The notes under the pieces are model-generated. The model was not told the origin of the DNA. It saw only the letters and a program-made list of their open reading frames with translations, and made no database searches. Of a stretch of 64,000 nt of DNA, positions 50,449 to 63,330 are shown one piece after another (the first letter of the stretch is position 1; every line of letters starts with the position of its first letter). This DNA is from Combretum micranthum (taxonomy: Eukaryota; Streptophyta; Magnoliopsida; Myrtales; Combretaceae), in assembly GCA_024138025.1 (NCBI GenBank), contig JAMXBD010001375.1, forward strand, positions 124,001-188,000, written 5' to 3'. The translations under genes and the position numbers were made by a program.

Positions 50449-51878
50449 ATGGGTAATTTCCTCTGTTGTGTCAAAGTTGATCAGTCGACCGTCGCAATGA
50501 AGCAAAGATTCGGGAAGTACGAGGATACGCTTCAACCAGGATGTCATTGCCTTCCTTGGATCCTCGGATGCCAGCTTGCCGGGCACCTTTCTCTTCGGGT
50601 GCAGCAGTTGGATGTGAAATGCGAAACCAAGACAAAGGTTTGTTTGCCCTATTCCAAAAGGCTGTATGGTGCTCTTTGTGCAATTGCATAATGTAAATTC
50701 TGCACCGATCTTCATTACGAATAAAGATATTTCTATATTTTTATGAATCCAAGGCTTTGAATTCAGGGTTAATTTCCCTTTTTGTTTCTTTAATTTTTAT
50801 TTCTGGCTGCCTCAGGACAACGTTTTTGTCAACGTTGTTGCGTCCATCCAATATCGAGCTCTGGCTGAAAAAGCTAGCGATGCATTTTACAAGCTCAGCA
50901 ATACAAAGAGTCAAATCCAGGCTTATGTTTTTGATGGTATGGTTGATAGTTATATCAGATATTATGTACTAATTATAATACCAGATGGAAAGTCTCTCAC
51001 TAGTTTTCCCTTTTTCCTTCTTTAATTTTCTTTTAATGAATTTAGTAATCAGAGCGAGTGTACCAAGACTGGATTTGGATGATGTTTTCGAGCAAAAAAA
51101 CGACATAGCCAAAGCTGTAGAAAATGAACTGGAAAAGGTGAGATTTGAAACAAATCATAATACGTGTTTATTAGACAACGCCATACTAGATTTTAGTGAG
51201 TTCTTATGTTATTTCTGTTTGATTTTTGTAGGCTATGTCTGCATATGGATTTGAGATTGTGCAAACACTCATCGTCGACATCGCACCTGATGACCATGTT
51301 AAACGAGCAATGAATGAAATCAATGCAGGTACAAATTAATCACTAATACTGTGCTGATACAGACTTGAGATCTCTTGATTGCACTGAATGATGATTATGT
51401 TTCGAACATATAGATAAAAAAATAGTGAATTGTTCCATGATTTTAAGAATCTAAATGTTATGTGCGCTTTGCATCCTGGTTTGCTAAATTTACGTGTTCT
51501 ATAATGTTCCGGCTTAGCTGCTAGGATGAGGGTAGCAGCAAATGAGAAAGCTGAAGCTGAAAAAATTATACAAATCAAGAAAGCGGAAGGTGAGGCCGAG
51601 TCGAAGTATCTTGCTGGACTTGGAATCGCTCGTCAGCGTCAAGCAATTGTTGATGGTTTGAGGACAGTGTCCTAGGTTTCTCAGGGAATGTGCCAGGGAC
51701 CACACCAAAGGATGTTCTGGACATGGTTCTTGTCACCCAGTATTTCGATACGATGAAGGAAATCGGTGCTGCATCGAAATCATCTGCTGTGTTCCTCCCT
51801 CATGGACCTGGTGCGATTCGTGATGTCGCCACCCAGATCCGTGAGGGGCTGCTTCAGGCTAATTCCGTCCCCCATTAG
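50449..51878 (+). CDS. Hypersensitive-induced reaction (HIR) protein, SPFH/band-7 family, one frameshift in last exon
   Basis: HIR proteins are plasma-membrane microdomain proteins linked to hypersensitive cell death and immune receptor complexes. Coding exons are 50449-50637, 50816-50936, 51046-51137, 51232-51328 and 51518-51878, all with GT-AG introns and consistent phases. The N-terminus MGNFLCCV offers Gly2 for myristoylation and Cys6/Cys7 for palmitoylation, as in the family. The SPFH domain spans exons 1-4 ([74 protein letters not shown]). A coiled-coil region rich in Ala, Glu and Lys starts exon 5 ([20 protein letters not shown]). The expected length is 286 residues. One base is missing at about 51661-51663 (AGG where AGGG is needed), giving a stop at 51673-51675 and loss of the last ~70 residues. 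The downstream frame is otherwise intact to HIR-like LLQANSVPH. It is either a null allele or a consensus error. Confidence 0.9.
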
Positions 51879-53660
51879 CTACACCTCGATTGGTGTTTCG
51901 TATAAATTGGGTTTGTTTGGCATCAACAGACACTATAGTGTGATTTTAGTTTTCTAGTTTCTCCTTTTGTTATGTTGATTAAGGTGCTTCGATGGGTGTA
52001 TTATATCTTATGCTTATGCAATTTTGACAATATGATACCAGCGCTTGAATAACATTTTCTATTTCAAAGAAAAACTGCAGCGGTTTTTTTAAGTCTTTAT
52101 ATTCATAAATTCTAATTTTATATCCGGCAAATCGCATCAATTACAAATCACTTTGCAAAAATTAGGAAAGATTCTTTTTTGAAAACGCTTTGTAAAATAG
52201 GAGTTGACAATTAATTGGGTTGAATTTCATTAACAAAATGATGTTGGTCTTATTGAAAGAACCTGAAAATCTTGATCTGAGATATTCAAAATTATAGCCA
52301 AACTGTTGCCAAATACAATTTTCTAAAAAAAAAAAAAAAGGTGGGTTTCATTGCTTTTTTCTTTTAACTTTAAAAAAGATTGACTAAAGAAAAAGCAAAA
52401 ATAATTATTTTATTTGGGCTCCTCCATGGTGTGATGTCATTGTCCCTATAAAAGAGAATCATACCAGCCATAGTTCTTTTTTAAAAACCTCTTGTGTTGC
52501 TGTCATTTTTATTTTTAAAAGCTTTTTCAATTCTTGTGGTTTTCGATTTTTAAATTTTTGTTCTTTTTCATTTTCCCTCTCTTCAGTGAGGAATATAAAC
52601 ATTTATTTTAAGGAACCTAAACTTTCATCCTCAAGTTCTAGAAAGACGCATTTTATTAATTTTGATAAAACTTCCAAGGATCTCAAAAGTCAAATCTCCT
52701 CTGCCCCTTCCCGTGTAGAGGACATGGGATTCAAATGGTTGTTGTTGGAAAGGATAAAGAGGGATGGGGTTGATTGATGTTGAACAAAGACAAGGAAAGG
52801 GAAATTTACTTGAAAAAATAATCCAATTATTTACACTATGATGAATACTAAGAAATATAAAATTAAAAAAAAAATTCTTGTGTATATATATATATATTAT
52901 GTAAAGAAAAAATTAACTTTAAAAGAATATTCATGTTGGTCTCATACTACTTTAGAATTGAATTTAGTATAATGGTATTACTCTATGGCTTTTTAGAGCT
53001 CTCACCTTATCAAATTCTAGATGGAACCATACTTCTAATAGAATCACATCATTTGAAAAAAATAAAGACATTACACCTATTTGTATGAAATAATTTCATT
53101 TTACATTCATCCATTTATTAATTGCAACATTACCTATTATATGCTAAAATAAAATGCCTTTCAATTAGAATAGAAACAGATTTAAAAAGAAATAAAGAAA
53201 ATAACATAAAATGAAATTAATGGCACATTTAGTTTGTAGAATAAAATAAGATAGAAACACATTTTCAATTTTCAAAGAATAGAATAGAAAAATGATTGTT
53301 ACTACTTTATTTAGATGCACTTAAAATGACATTAGTAATAGATTAGAGAGATGACTTGATTTTTGGCTTGACTATGAGGATAAGCTCCTATAGGTAGAAC
53401 TACATCTATGATGGAAAAGAACATGAAATAATTGTTCCTTTGTCCTCAGTGAAATTGCAAATTTTCAATTTATAACAATAACAATTCATGTAATAACTAT
53501 TCCGTTAAATAAGAGTAGAAAGTAAGAAACAGATCTATAGGAAGAGTAATGATTTTATATTACCTAAAAAAAAATTCAACTAGATAGTTGTAAAAGATTT
53601 GCTATCATAGAAATAAAACAGCAGACTTAATCAAACAATAAAACCTAGCCTAAATAATAT
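51879..53660. other. HIR 3' UTR (first ~150 bp, inferred) and AT-rich intergenic DNA
   Basis: The first part is presumably transcribed 3' UTR. Beyond about 52100 there is no recognisable gene; the small plus-strand frame at 52586-52777 has no family features. A TA run lies at about 52884-52898. Confidence 0.35.
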
Positions 53661-54019
53661 AAAATAAAATGTGATCTCCCTGAAGAAATTATGATATATC
53701 AGCTATTCATTTGCAGCTATTCGATGATTCTAATTTCTATGTTAACTCTAGAGAAAGGGTCATGGCCCATGGGCACTCTATGATAGGGGTTACAAAGAGT
53801 GAGGTCAGAAAGTTTATTATGATGGTTCATAGTCATAGTTTGGGTCATTTTCAGTGGTTCCTTTTGTGAAAGGCTGCTTTGGGCCGACCCATTTGGACTA
53901 TCACAAAGCAGGGGATACTTATGGCTTATTTGGTCGAGTCTCCCTCTACTTTCAAAGTGCTTTCAAAACTAGATGGCACCATTTTAAAACGCGAAAGAAT
54001 GCACTTCACTGATTTTGAA
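53661..54019 (+). pseudogene. Unrecognised open frame with one internal stop
   Basis: About 118 codons are open except for a single TGA near 53868. The composition is protein-like (KCDLPEEIMISAIHLQLF, then GVTKSEVRKFIMMVHSHSL and TKQGILMAYLVESPS) and the frame ends TAG after HFTDFEK. The opening resembles the start of an F-box only loosely and the rest does not support that. I recognise no family and see no flanking exons. Confidence 0.3.
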
Positions 54020-54515
54020 AAATAGAATTCAATCAAATATTTGTGGAGTATTGAACAATTATGAGTACAAATTATAGCAGTAATGGGAATTAATCAACAA
54101 TCCCGAGAACCATGTTGATTGTTTTGGATCTATTTCTTTATCTATTGTGGCCACGGTGATTCAAAACTGCAGGTTGGTGGGTCCTACATATCCCATGGAC
54201 CCATCCAAACTAACAATCCAAAATGTCCAACCAATTTTTTTAAAATTATTTTTTAAAAGTAGAATTAAAAAAGAAAAAAAGAAAAAGATTGGACCCATTT
54301 GGACCTTTCCCATAAACCGGTAAGTCCATGGCTCTAGATCACCGCACCATAAAGACAAGGTGATTTCGGCTCCATATTTTGAAGACCCAAACCTAGTAAG
54401 TCAAGTCCATGAAGGCGGACTCGACCAGTTTTGAGGAGATGTCTACTATTATATCTTGTGCTTATCTGATGTACTAGTATCTTATGTCAGCCTAAGGTAG
54501 ACAATATAGATGTCA

Positions 54516-54717
54516 TAGGTCTGTTCATCTTATCCTAGTTATTTTAACGTATTATTTTTATTATTTTTAAATAAATATATGTCAATAAATAAATATAGAT
54601 GAAAATTAAATATTTTTACTCATAAATGATCAAATAGATTAGATATAGATAAAATAAAAAAACAAATTAAATATTTATAAAATACAAATGAAAATCAAAT
54701 AATCCAAACAACCCTAG
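54516..54717. mobile_element. MITE, GGGTCTGTTTGG family, probable copy 3
   Basis: It begins TAGGTCTGTTCATC and ends CCAAACAACCCTAG, whose complement CTAGGGTTGTTTGG resembles the start of copy 1. The interior is AT-rich, with the ATAGAT(G)AAAA and AAATATTTA blocks of this family. Confidence 0.4.
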
Positions 54718-54886
54718 TTGGGATTAGTCTATTTTATCCTTTTTTTAAGTCAAATGAAGCAGAAAATTGCAACCATACTTTTCTTGATTTTGAGGAAAAA
54801 AAATAAAAATAAAAAAGCAACCAAATGTGGTTTATGGTAGTAAATTATTACTGTAGAACATATTTTTAAGTAATGATAAATACATG

Positions 54887-55015
54887 CCAATGACCTTGTG
54901 CTTATGGTCTAATGGTATCTTCACCGGTCTCTCATGTGAGAGGTCTCAGGTTTGACTGTCTTCTCCTAGTTGCAATGGTAAAAAAAAAAAATAATAATAA
55001 TAATAATAATAATGA
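54887..55015 (+). mobile_element. tRNA-derived SINE with target-site duplication
   Basis: It has an A-box TGGTCTAATGG (54905-54915), a B-box-like GGTCTCAGGTTTGACTG (54942-54958) and a 3' A-run leading into (TAA)n, the standard layout of a short tRNA-derived SINE. The flanks TAATGATAAATACATG (54871-54886) and TAATGGTAAATACAAG (55016-55031) match at 14 of 16 positions and are a likely target duplication. Not a functional tRNA: it is embedded in SINE structure and no cloverleaf is evident. Confidence 0.7.
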
Positions 55016-55031
55016 TAATGGTAAATACAAG

Positions 55032-57216
55032 TTTTAATATTTACATTTATTTTTGAAATTGAGTACTACGGCAAGATCTCTATAAGATGTATTTTAATGC
55101 TCTATTTTACCGTTTTTATTAAGATAAAATAAAAATGAATTAATAAAACTACATCAAATCAAAACAAGGAGACAAGTGCTATTTTATTCTTTTGCTTTTC
55201 TAAATATTCTAGTATGCTTAATAATTTCTTTTGTTTTCATTTAATTTCTTATAATTCTTTCAAGGTTAATTGGTTAAGTAAAGGTTTAAAAGTATTTTAT
55301 TTTATTTGATGGTCCAAATACTATCTTTTAAAAATAGAGGACTAAGTGCATATGAAATAAATATAAAAATTTATATTTATAATTTATCTTAGATATTTTT
55401 AACATATGAGATGACTGAATAATGGTCATGCTTCTTGAAGAACTATCGACAAGATTCCGATTTTAATGCCAGATGGAGGATTAAAAGATCTTATCCATTT
55501 ATGAGGTTATTGTATGCATTGAAAAGAATGAGCTACCAGTCAAGAAAAAAAAGAATAATCATAATTATAAACTATATAATTTTTTCTTTTTAATTATGTG
55601 TAAAATTATTAATTAAGCCTAGTTTAGAATTTCTTTTAATAAAAAATATAAGTTTGATTGGTTGAGTTTATGATTGGATTCAAATTTGTGCACTCTTAAT
55701 GAATCAAGTATTTGTTTCATTTTGAATAACCCTTATTATAAACCTATGTCAAATTAAAATAACAATTTATATATTGTAATGTCACGTCTAGTGCATAGGA
55801 ATGATTTATAATGGAATGGATTAAATTGGAATGGAATGGAATGAGTTTACGAATGACAAATATATTCTTATGTTTGAAAGATTACATGGAATGGAATAAC
55901 TAAAAGTGTAATTATCGAGAATGCCCTTAGTAATAAATGCAAAGTATTTATATATGATAGGATAAAAAAGTAATTATATTCATGTAGTTAATAATAGTGG
56001 AATGGAATCACGATTCCTCCTTCTCAAAGGCGGAATCGGATTCCACTTCAAAGCCAGAATCGTTGATTCCAAGAAATCACGAATCCGGCTTCTAAAAACG
56101 CTTTGAAACACTAGGAAAAAGAATGGAAGCCAAAATCGAGATTCTATTCTAGCCTAATATTGCATACCAAATGTGCCATAAGAGTAAGACAGTGAGGTTC
56201 TTTTTTCTTTATTATTATTATTATTATTTCTTTGCCTCATGATAGTGAGATCCACCTATTTTACAAAATATACATCTCTAATTTAAAATTGCCATGATCC
56301 ATCATATACTAGTTTAGGAAAGGATTCTTTCCAATTAAGATCATGATTCAGCTTTATTATATGGAAGGTTTTATGGAGTGATAAATATGTGTACCATTTT
56401 CGAGAAAAAAATTACAAATATATAAATTAAAATAAAATTATAAAATTGTTATTACTATATCACATGTTAAAAATATGATATAAGGAGTTGTACAAATATT
56501 ACATTTCTATCATACGATATAGTGATGTACTCTCGTAAACTTTTAAAAATAGCTATATTGCATAACCAATAAGAGATACAGGTCCAAATGTGTATCGTAT
56601 GTTAGCAAATGTATCGTATATTCAACGTGCAATATAGCAATGATAATTATGTAATTATATTATCCAAATTTTGTTTATGCAATTTTTAAAAATAAAGGTT
56701 AAACATGAAATAATCTCAATTTTGTGTCATCTTCTTTTTCACATCCATTTTATCACTATTTATTAATGTAACTCATCATCTATTACTATTATTAAAGATA
56801 ATTACATGTCAAATATCTGTACTCTCAATTTTTACAGATTTAGTATCTATCTTGGACAAATTAGTGCTTCCATTTTTAAAATACACACAATTTAATGTCC
56901 TTATTAAATAATATTAGATAAAAATCTATTTTGTTGACCAAACGATAGCATATATATACTTTCAATTTTAGTAATTTAGTGCCATTCTTTTATATTTTAA
57001 CAAATTTTGTTTAAGAGATTACTATTATTCCATTATCAAAATAAATATTGATTAAAAATCACTTAACGACACACTGTTCACTTACACTTTTACATTTCTA
57101 CATCATAATATACGAATCATTAAAGACAGGTATGCACATACTAGAAATAAAACAGAGCAAACATAGGTTAGGTACAAAGAGAAAAAGTTGTACATTCAAT
57201 TAAAATTACTAATTAT
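55032..57216. other. AT-rich intergenic DNA with probable MITE remnant
   Basis: About 55795-56175 is rich in GGAATGGAAT-type repeats and GATTCC(G/A)-type complements and ends ATTGCATACCAAATGTGCC, a terminus style seen in plant MITEs. Borders were not resolved. The rest shows nothing recognisable. Confidence 0.3.
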
Positions 57217-57238
57217 ATATATATATATATATATATAG
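57217..57238. repeat. (TA)n microsatellite
   Basis: About eleven uninterrupted AT units. Confidence 0.9.
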
Positions 57239-57899
57239 CTGAGTACTTTGCTTCCCAGTGATCACTGTAACCAAGTCCCAAGCTTCATCTTACTCGTGTA
57301 TGCCTACATCGGGTTGGTCGGGTAAGTATATATCAATTTGGCTGAGTACCTTGTCCTACAAGTGTTCAATAATTTCTGCACTTGTGGGGTAATATCCTTT
57401 CGGAAACAATTTATCAGGTTTTGCCCTGAGTCCCATATCAATTAATTCCTGCTAGTAAGATATTTGTAATGAGGCGAACAAGATAGCAAACAATGTAAAG
57501 TCCTTGGGAACCAATGAAGAACAAGGCAAGGCAAGATGATTAGAAGTCATATGAAGGTATTCCGGTGGATATTTTCCACACTTTGTCATGTGATAGTAAA
57601 TTTATGTCAAGTTTAGAACTCACCAAATGACATGCATGAATTATTTTAGTTAAGTACTCATGGCATAATTAAATATTTTGTGGGTGATCATAGAATTATA
57701 GACAATCAATCTTGCACTAGATCAAACATTCATTATGAACAATTTCTGTCTCGATATGCTTAATCACAATTTTAACCAAGTATGTAAAGCACATGTATTT
57801 CCCATTTTATCTTTTCCTTAACTCTAATGCTACTATTTTACAAGTAAAATCATAAGTACATAATGTAAGAAATAAACTCACTCGGTCATTTGTGCGGAT
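57239..57899. other. Unassigned, possibly part of a retroelement
   Basis: Less AT-rich than the surroundings and adjoining the long LTR-like sequence. No protein domain could be read. Confidence 0.25.
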
Positions 57900-60704
57900 A
57901 CTTCTAGTCAAGGAAATCATTGGGACACGAGTACTTGGCCTCCACGTCACCTAAACAAGAGAAATACCTAAAATGAGTATCTCTTGAAAGTTCTACTTAA
58001 ACTTGAAACTTTATTTTTACTAGGTTCGTCAAAATTCGTATAGAGTGAAATTCCAACTTAAAATGGTCATAACTTACTCATTTTAACTCAGAATTTTGCA
58101 TATAATATACTGATTTTTGCCTACTTGAAAAGATCTATCCATTTCTAAGGTTATTTTCTACATAAAGGGTCATTTAGGTTGCTAAAAGCTATGGTACAGA
58201 ACTAAAATGAAAATTCCCAGATTTTGCAAAACAATTTCTTACTCAACTTTATTCAAAAATCCTTTTAGCAAAAATATAGATATGTATATAGTTGAAAAAT
58301 CCTTTGAGTACTTATATAGACTCATATTATATGGAAAATTCTAATGGTGTTGTCTCAACAAATATTTTTTGTAAAGCAATTCATTGTAAAAGTGTTGAAA
58401 CTTGAATTTAACGAATCTTTTATAGGTACTTTTAGAGAAACTTTATAATTTCTTAGGTTGTTGTAAACGAGTACATTCTTATTTTTTTTTTTCTAATTTC
58501 TTTTGTAAAACAAATAAATTCTTTCCTTAACTTTGGTCTTTTACAATTTTGCTTCTAATGATATAAATAAAGTTTTCAAAAATTTCATTAAGTTGTTGAT
58601 GGTTTATAATGATTTTGAGTTGTGTATGTTACCTTTTTAAAGAAAAATGGTTTTCTTAAACAAGTCTTCTTATCCTTATATTCTCATCTTCTAACTTCTT
58701 CAAAAATAAATTTTATATCCAAAACTTAGTTCTTTAAGTCTTTTACCAATTTTTCTTGGAAAGAAATGATTAAGTTGTTGATAAAATTCATTACTTTTGA
58801 AATCATCATACTTTTTTTTTATTTCTTTTGAAAATGAGTTTATTATTTATATACTTGGAAATTCCTTATTTTTCTTATGTGGGTTTATAAATTAGAAGGG
58901 TGATTTTATCTTAGTTTTGAAAACTAGTTTACTTTTAGTTTTTTAATAAAGTTAAAGATTCTAATTTTGAGTTTTCTAAGAAAAATTTGTATACCATAAC
59001 TTATTAATACTAAATTTTGTAACTTTATGTGACTCATCATAGTAGAAGAAAACATTTGTTTTGTTAGTTAACTTCTTGAAGAAAATCATCTTTATTAAAA
59101 ATCTTGGTAAGTTTAAAAAGAAGTCGTGAAATAATTTTTCCTATAGGTTTGCTAACAAAATCTTGATTTAAGCATAAAGTTATATATTTTTAGTTCCATT
59201 TTCCTTTATTAAGGACAAGTCCACTTTAAATTTTTTGTTAAGACAAGATCATTATGATGATGCATATTTATGAGCACATAATATGAAAAATGATGAAAAT
59301 ATATAAGATAAGAAGCAAGATAATATTAATAAGAAATATATGAATAATAAGCAAGATAATATATCAAGTATTGAGAACCTTAGCTTTATCAAGGTAGCCC
59401 GGTCAAGCATTGGGAGCCTTAGCTTCATCAAGGCATCCCAAGACTTTGTCCTAAAAGAAAAAAGAAAGAGAAAGAAAAGAAAAGCAATAATAGCAAGTTA
59501 GAGAAAGTTAGTGAGCATTAGGCTCTAAATATATATATATATATACATATACTTAATAATATATATAGAGTTAGATTAGAATCATTATAACAATAATAAC
59601 AACAATAGTAACAATAATAATAATATGATAACATAATAATAACAAGATAATAAAATTGGAACTTTATGTGCAAGAACAAAACATGAATATTTTGTTACTT
59701 TTAGTACTCATGTAAGTTTTAACATAACACAATATTCATACTAAGTAACATGATATAGGTAAACTAAATGGTTGGAAGAAGTTTTACCTAAAAGTATTTT
59801 GTGGTAGGAAGGAGATAATGAGTGTAGGATAATGTGGTTAATGGTATGTAGTAGATGGTTTGTGTATAGAAAAGGATTTTGTGTGTAATTGGTGTAAGAG
59901 AGTTTTGGTAGAGAGAAAGTTTGAAAGAGGATTTATGGAGTGATTTTGAGAGAGATTTGTTATATGAAATGAATGTGTGAAAGAAGTGAAAGGGAAAGGA
60001 GGTATTTATAGAATTTTTGGAGTTAAAATTAGATGTAATAAAATAAATTGAAAAAGAAAAATAAATGAGAGGGGGAGGGGGATAGATAACACCGGCTTTG
60101 AAGGAAAAGAGAGAGAAAAAGTTGATTTTGTTTGTATTTTGTAAAAAAAAATTAATATATAAGATATGATTTGATATAAGATGTATTAGAAAAGTAAAAA
60201 GTAAGAAAATAGGTATATACCTAGTAAGGAAAGGTAGAGATAGGTAAGTAGTAATGAATAGTAAGGAAGTATAATGAATAGTAAACAAGACTAATAAGTT
60301 ACCTGTAGTAAAGAAAATATGCGTATAAATACGATATCTATAATTTTTAGCTACCGAAAAATTACGAAATTGTTATTTCTGGGTTTCTTATATTATTACG
60401 AGTCTATTGGTATAAACAAAATATTTTTACCTTTCGATGTTCCCAAGCACGGTTTTCGAAAACTGATCCTATTTGGATTCAAAAGACACTAGAAATCGAC
60501 GTATATAATATTTTTATACTTCCCTATATAATTACGAACTATTATAAGCTATAAACTCGATTTCGTTGTCTAGGGTTTAAGAGCGCGAGATTACCGGATC
60601 TAAACTTTAGGGCTTTGGTATAGGTTTTTGTTGACTAGGGTTTTCGGTTGACTTCTGGTTTTAGAGTTTAAACTTAAGAGCCATTGAAAAACCTAGGGGT
60701 TTAC
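57900..60704 (-). mobile_element. Long Gypsy-type LTR or LTR fragment
   Basis: The minus strand opens TGTAAACCCCTAGG at 60704. A TATA motif CTATAAATACCTCC follows at about 60000-60012, then a pyrimidine-rich leader, the layout of a long plant Gypsy LTR. A doubled GAGCCTTAGCTTCATCAAGG-type motif lies at 59378-59445. The text near 58020-58200 reads like known long LTRs. The lower border is not fixed and no adjoining gag, pol or PBS was found. The 166-codon minus-strand frame at 59788-60288 is compositionally biased and not considered a gene. Confidence 0.45.
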
Positions 60705-62949
60705 AATGACATGGGATGGGATTTTATTATATTGGTTTTTTATTAGGTAGTCAACTTTGAATTAGAATCCATCGATGTAGTGAATGTTGCAAGATGTGAT
60801 CCATTAGCTAATACTGGTTGTTTTGTCACAGTATGCATCATGTCCTATTCCACATCTTCTCTATTAATAGACAAATTTTCTTCTCCTAATATCATGCTTG
60901 TGTGTTAGATGTTTGAGTTGATGAGTTTTAATTTTAATCTAAATGAGTACAAGTGTTAAAGTTGAGGCAATATATGATTTCTAGACAAAATCTATTATTT
61001 CATCTTTATCGATAATTGTTTGCTTGGATAACTGGCATCCAAGAATTTACTTCTCAAGCTATTGATAAAGGAGTAAGTATATATATTTTTGTTAGATCAA
61101 ATGGACAAATAGCTATATGATTGTGAGAGCAAAGGCAAATCCACTTGACTTCATAGTAGAATCTCGCAATTGCAAACAGTCGATTTCATCGAATATGCTT
61201 TTACTTGCTTTTGAGTTTAGGTAAACTTAACAAGTTATCCATCGTATATTAAGTGTTGAGATGAGCCATGACTATTTGGGAGTTCTGCTCACCCATTGTA
61301 GACTACATGCTAAGTTAAAAGTTACTACAAATTTCCAGCTAACTAAAATGAAGCTAATTTTGAATACAAATTTCTAACTAACTACAAATTTTTACACATG
61401 AAGCATGCTCTCTACTACAAAAAAAGAAAACAAATGCAAACGCTGAAGCAAAGCTAAAATTTGAAAACAAAGCCTAATTAAAGAAGACCCTGTTCAACAA
61501 AATGTAAATAGCATTGCAATATGCCATATGAGGCATCAATTACAGGTTTGTCCTTGAATATGATACCTAAGTTCCCAATACTACACATCGATACTATATG
61601 ACTTATTATATAATGGCAAAATGCTCCTCCAAATATCCACAAAAAAAGGAGGAGAAGTTAGTGCTGAAAGTCACCAAGCCATACACTTGTCACATACCAC
61701 CTAGTCCATATTTAAAAAAAAATATATAATTCTATTTCTTCATAAGAGTCTTCTGTGTTGGTGCTTTAGTATCTTCATTCTCATCGGTTGATTCCTTTAA
61801 GTTTACAAATGTTCGACCTACCTATTTCAGCCCGTAGAAGTTCGCCATAGCAATTCTACCATTTTTTTTGTCTTGGTACTAATTTCTCTAATGTTTTCTT
61901 CTTTTGGGCTTGTTGTGAAACTCTTGCCTCTTCCAAATCCACTTGGAGCTATCTCTTAGCCATCTTCGCGTTTAGCCACTCCTCATGCTTTTGACTTACA
62001 TAGGCTCTCTTAAATCTAATACCTTTAGGGAAACACATCTTAGATTGCTATAGATCAATAAATAGAAAATCAATACCACATTTAATAAAGAGGTTGAATA
62101 GAATGTTATATCTCAACACTCAACCATGTCAATGGATTCTTACTAGGGGCTTAGTCTAACAAGAATGTGTGGAGATTGGACACTTGATTATGTATGCTCA
62201 ACTGGTTGAGGAGTTACATGCCTCATATGAACATTTTCATATTCTTTCCCATCCTATGAAAACACAATAAGAGAGAAAAGTGTAAAAAACTAATTAGTTA
62301 AAACTCTAATACATTGTTATAGTCAGTAATGCATGTTATTGTGACTTAATAAGCGCTATTTACATGTACTGCTTTGGTAGGGCTATGATATGTGTTTTGA
62401 GTGGACAGCTTTTGCCTTTGCTTGGAGAAAAGTGAATCAAGTGGTACAGTTGGAGTACCATACTGTGTTGGATGTCTAACATGACCAAGAGACATCTAGC
62501 CAAAATAAGCATCCAATGTGTTGTCCAAAGTTGTTGGTAATGGCTAGAGACCTTGTGTTGGAGTCGTAACTTCTTTACGTTGTAGCATGAAGAGCAATAT
62601 CAATCAAGCAAAAAACATTACATGACGCAATGACATAATACTAATACCTGTTGTGTTGGTTTATATATGAAATAGACAAACAAAAAATAGTTTAGAATTC
62701 AGCTATAATATTTCGCACCACCAATGTCACATATAATAATTTCTTAATAGCATCAATGATATAATATTATCCATAATTCAATGAATACCTTTCGTGAATC
62801 ATGCAGCCATTGTTTATGTTGATTCCTTTGCACATTTGCACTTGTCAAGCCTTATCTAGTTTGTAGATGATTGCTCATACAAACAACATAAAGTTAGACC
62901 TACATTTACATCCATCAAACAAGCAAAAGATGTCAAGGATCTCTATATT
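60705..62949. other. Unassigned; weak minus-strand coding traces
   Basis: Around 61790-62040 the minus strand has a lysine-, glutamate- and glutamine-rich stretch (KGIRFKRAYVSQKHEEWLNA) with stops after it. It may be part of the decayed transposon that continues at 62950-63330. Otherwise nothing is recognised. Confidence 0.3.
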
Positions 62950-63330
62950 TACTTATTGGTCTTGTGAGTCATTGGTATTTTAAACTACATCCATCATGAC
63001 ACTACTTGAGCCAATGTTGCTTGAAGCCTGACATATCATAAACCAAACATGCATGAGAGCATAATGAGAAATGAGATTCGTATTTACATTTGTTGAAATT
63101 GAATCTGACTTAGGTTGGTTTCTTCTTTCTTGAACATCTATATGTGATTTGGTTTTGCTTTCCACATATTTGACAAGTCATTACCTAAGATGGTCTTTTA
63201 TAAGCACCCTTTACTTTACCCTCCTCCTTATTCCTGCTATGCTTTAGCCTCCCTAGTTGCTTTTTTGGAATAAAAGGTACAATGGTTTCCATTAAAGTCT
63301 TTTCCTAGAATTCAATGCTTGGGACAAGCA
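62950..63330 (-). pseudogene. MULE transposase C-terminal relic
   Basis: The minus strand reads IPKKQLGRLKHSRNKEEGKV, then GAYKRP, then a cysteine knuckle-like TCQICGKQN...RC. This order (a basic PxxxxxGRPKxxR-type stretch followed by a small zinc knuckle) is characteristic of the end of plant MULE transposases. The following sequence to about 62980 is polar and low in complexity, with stops. Confidence 0.45.

Noticed and set aside
53661..53720. F-box protein start (DLPEEIMISAI)
   Set aside because: Only the first few residues fit an F-box; the continuation has no F-box or partner domain pattern.
59788..60288. 166-codon minus-strand open frame
   Set aside because: Strongly biased to Phe, Leu, Ile, Ser, Thr and Tyr, lies across the TATA box and leader of a probable LTR, and matches no family I know.
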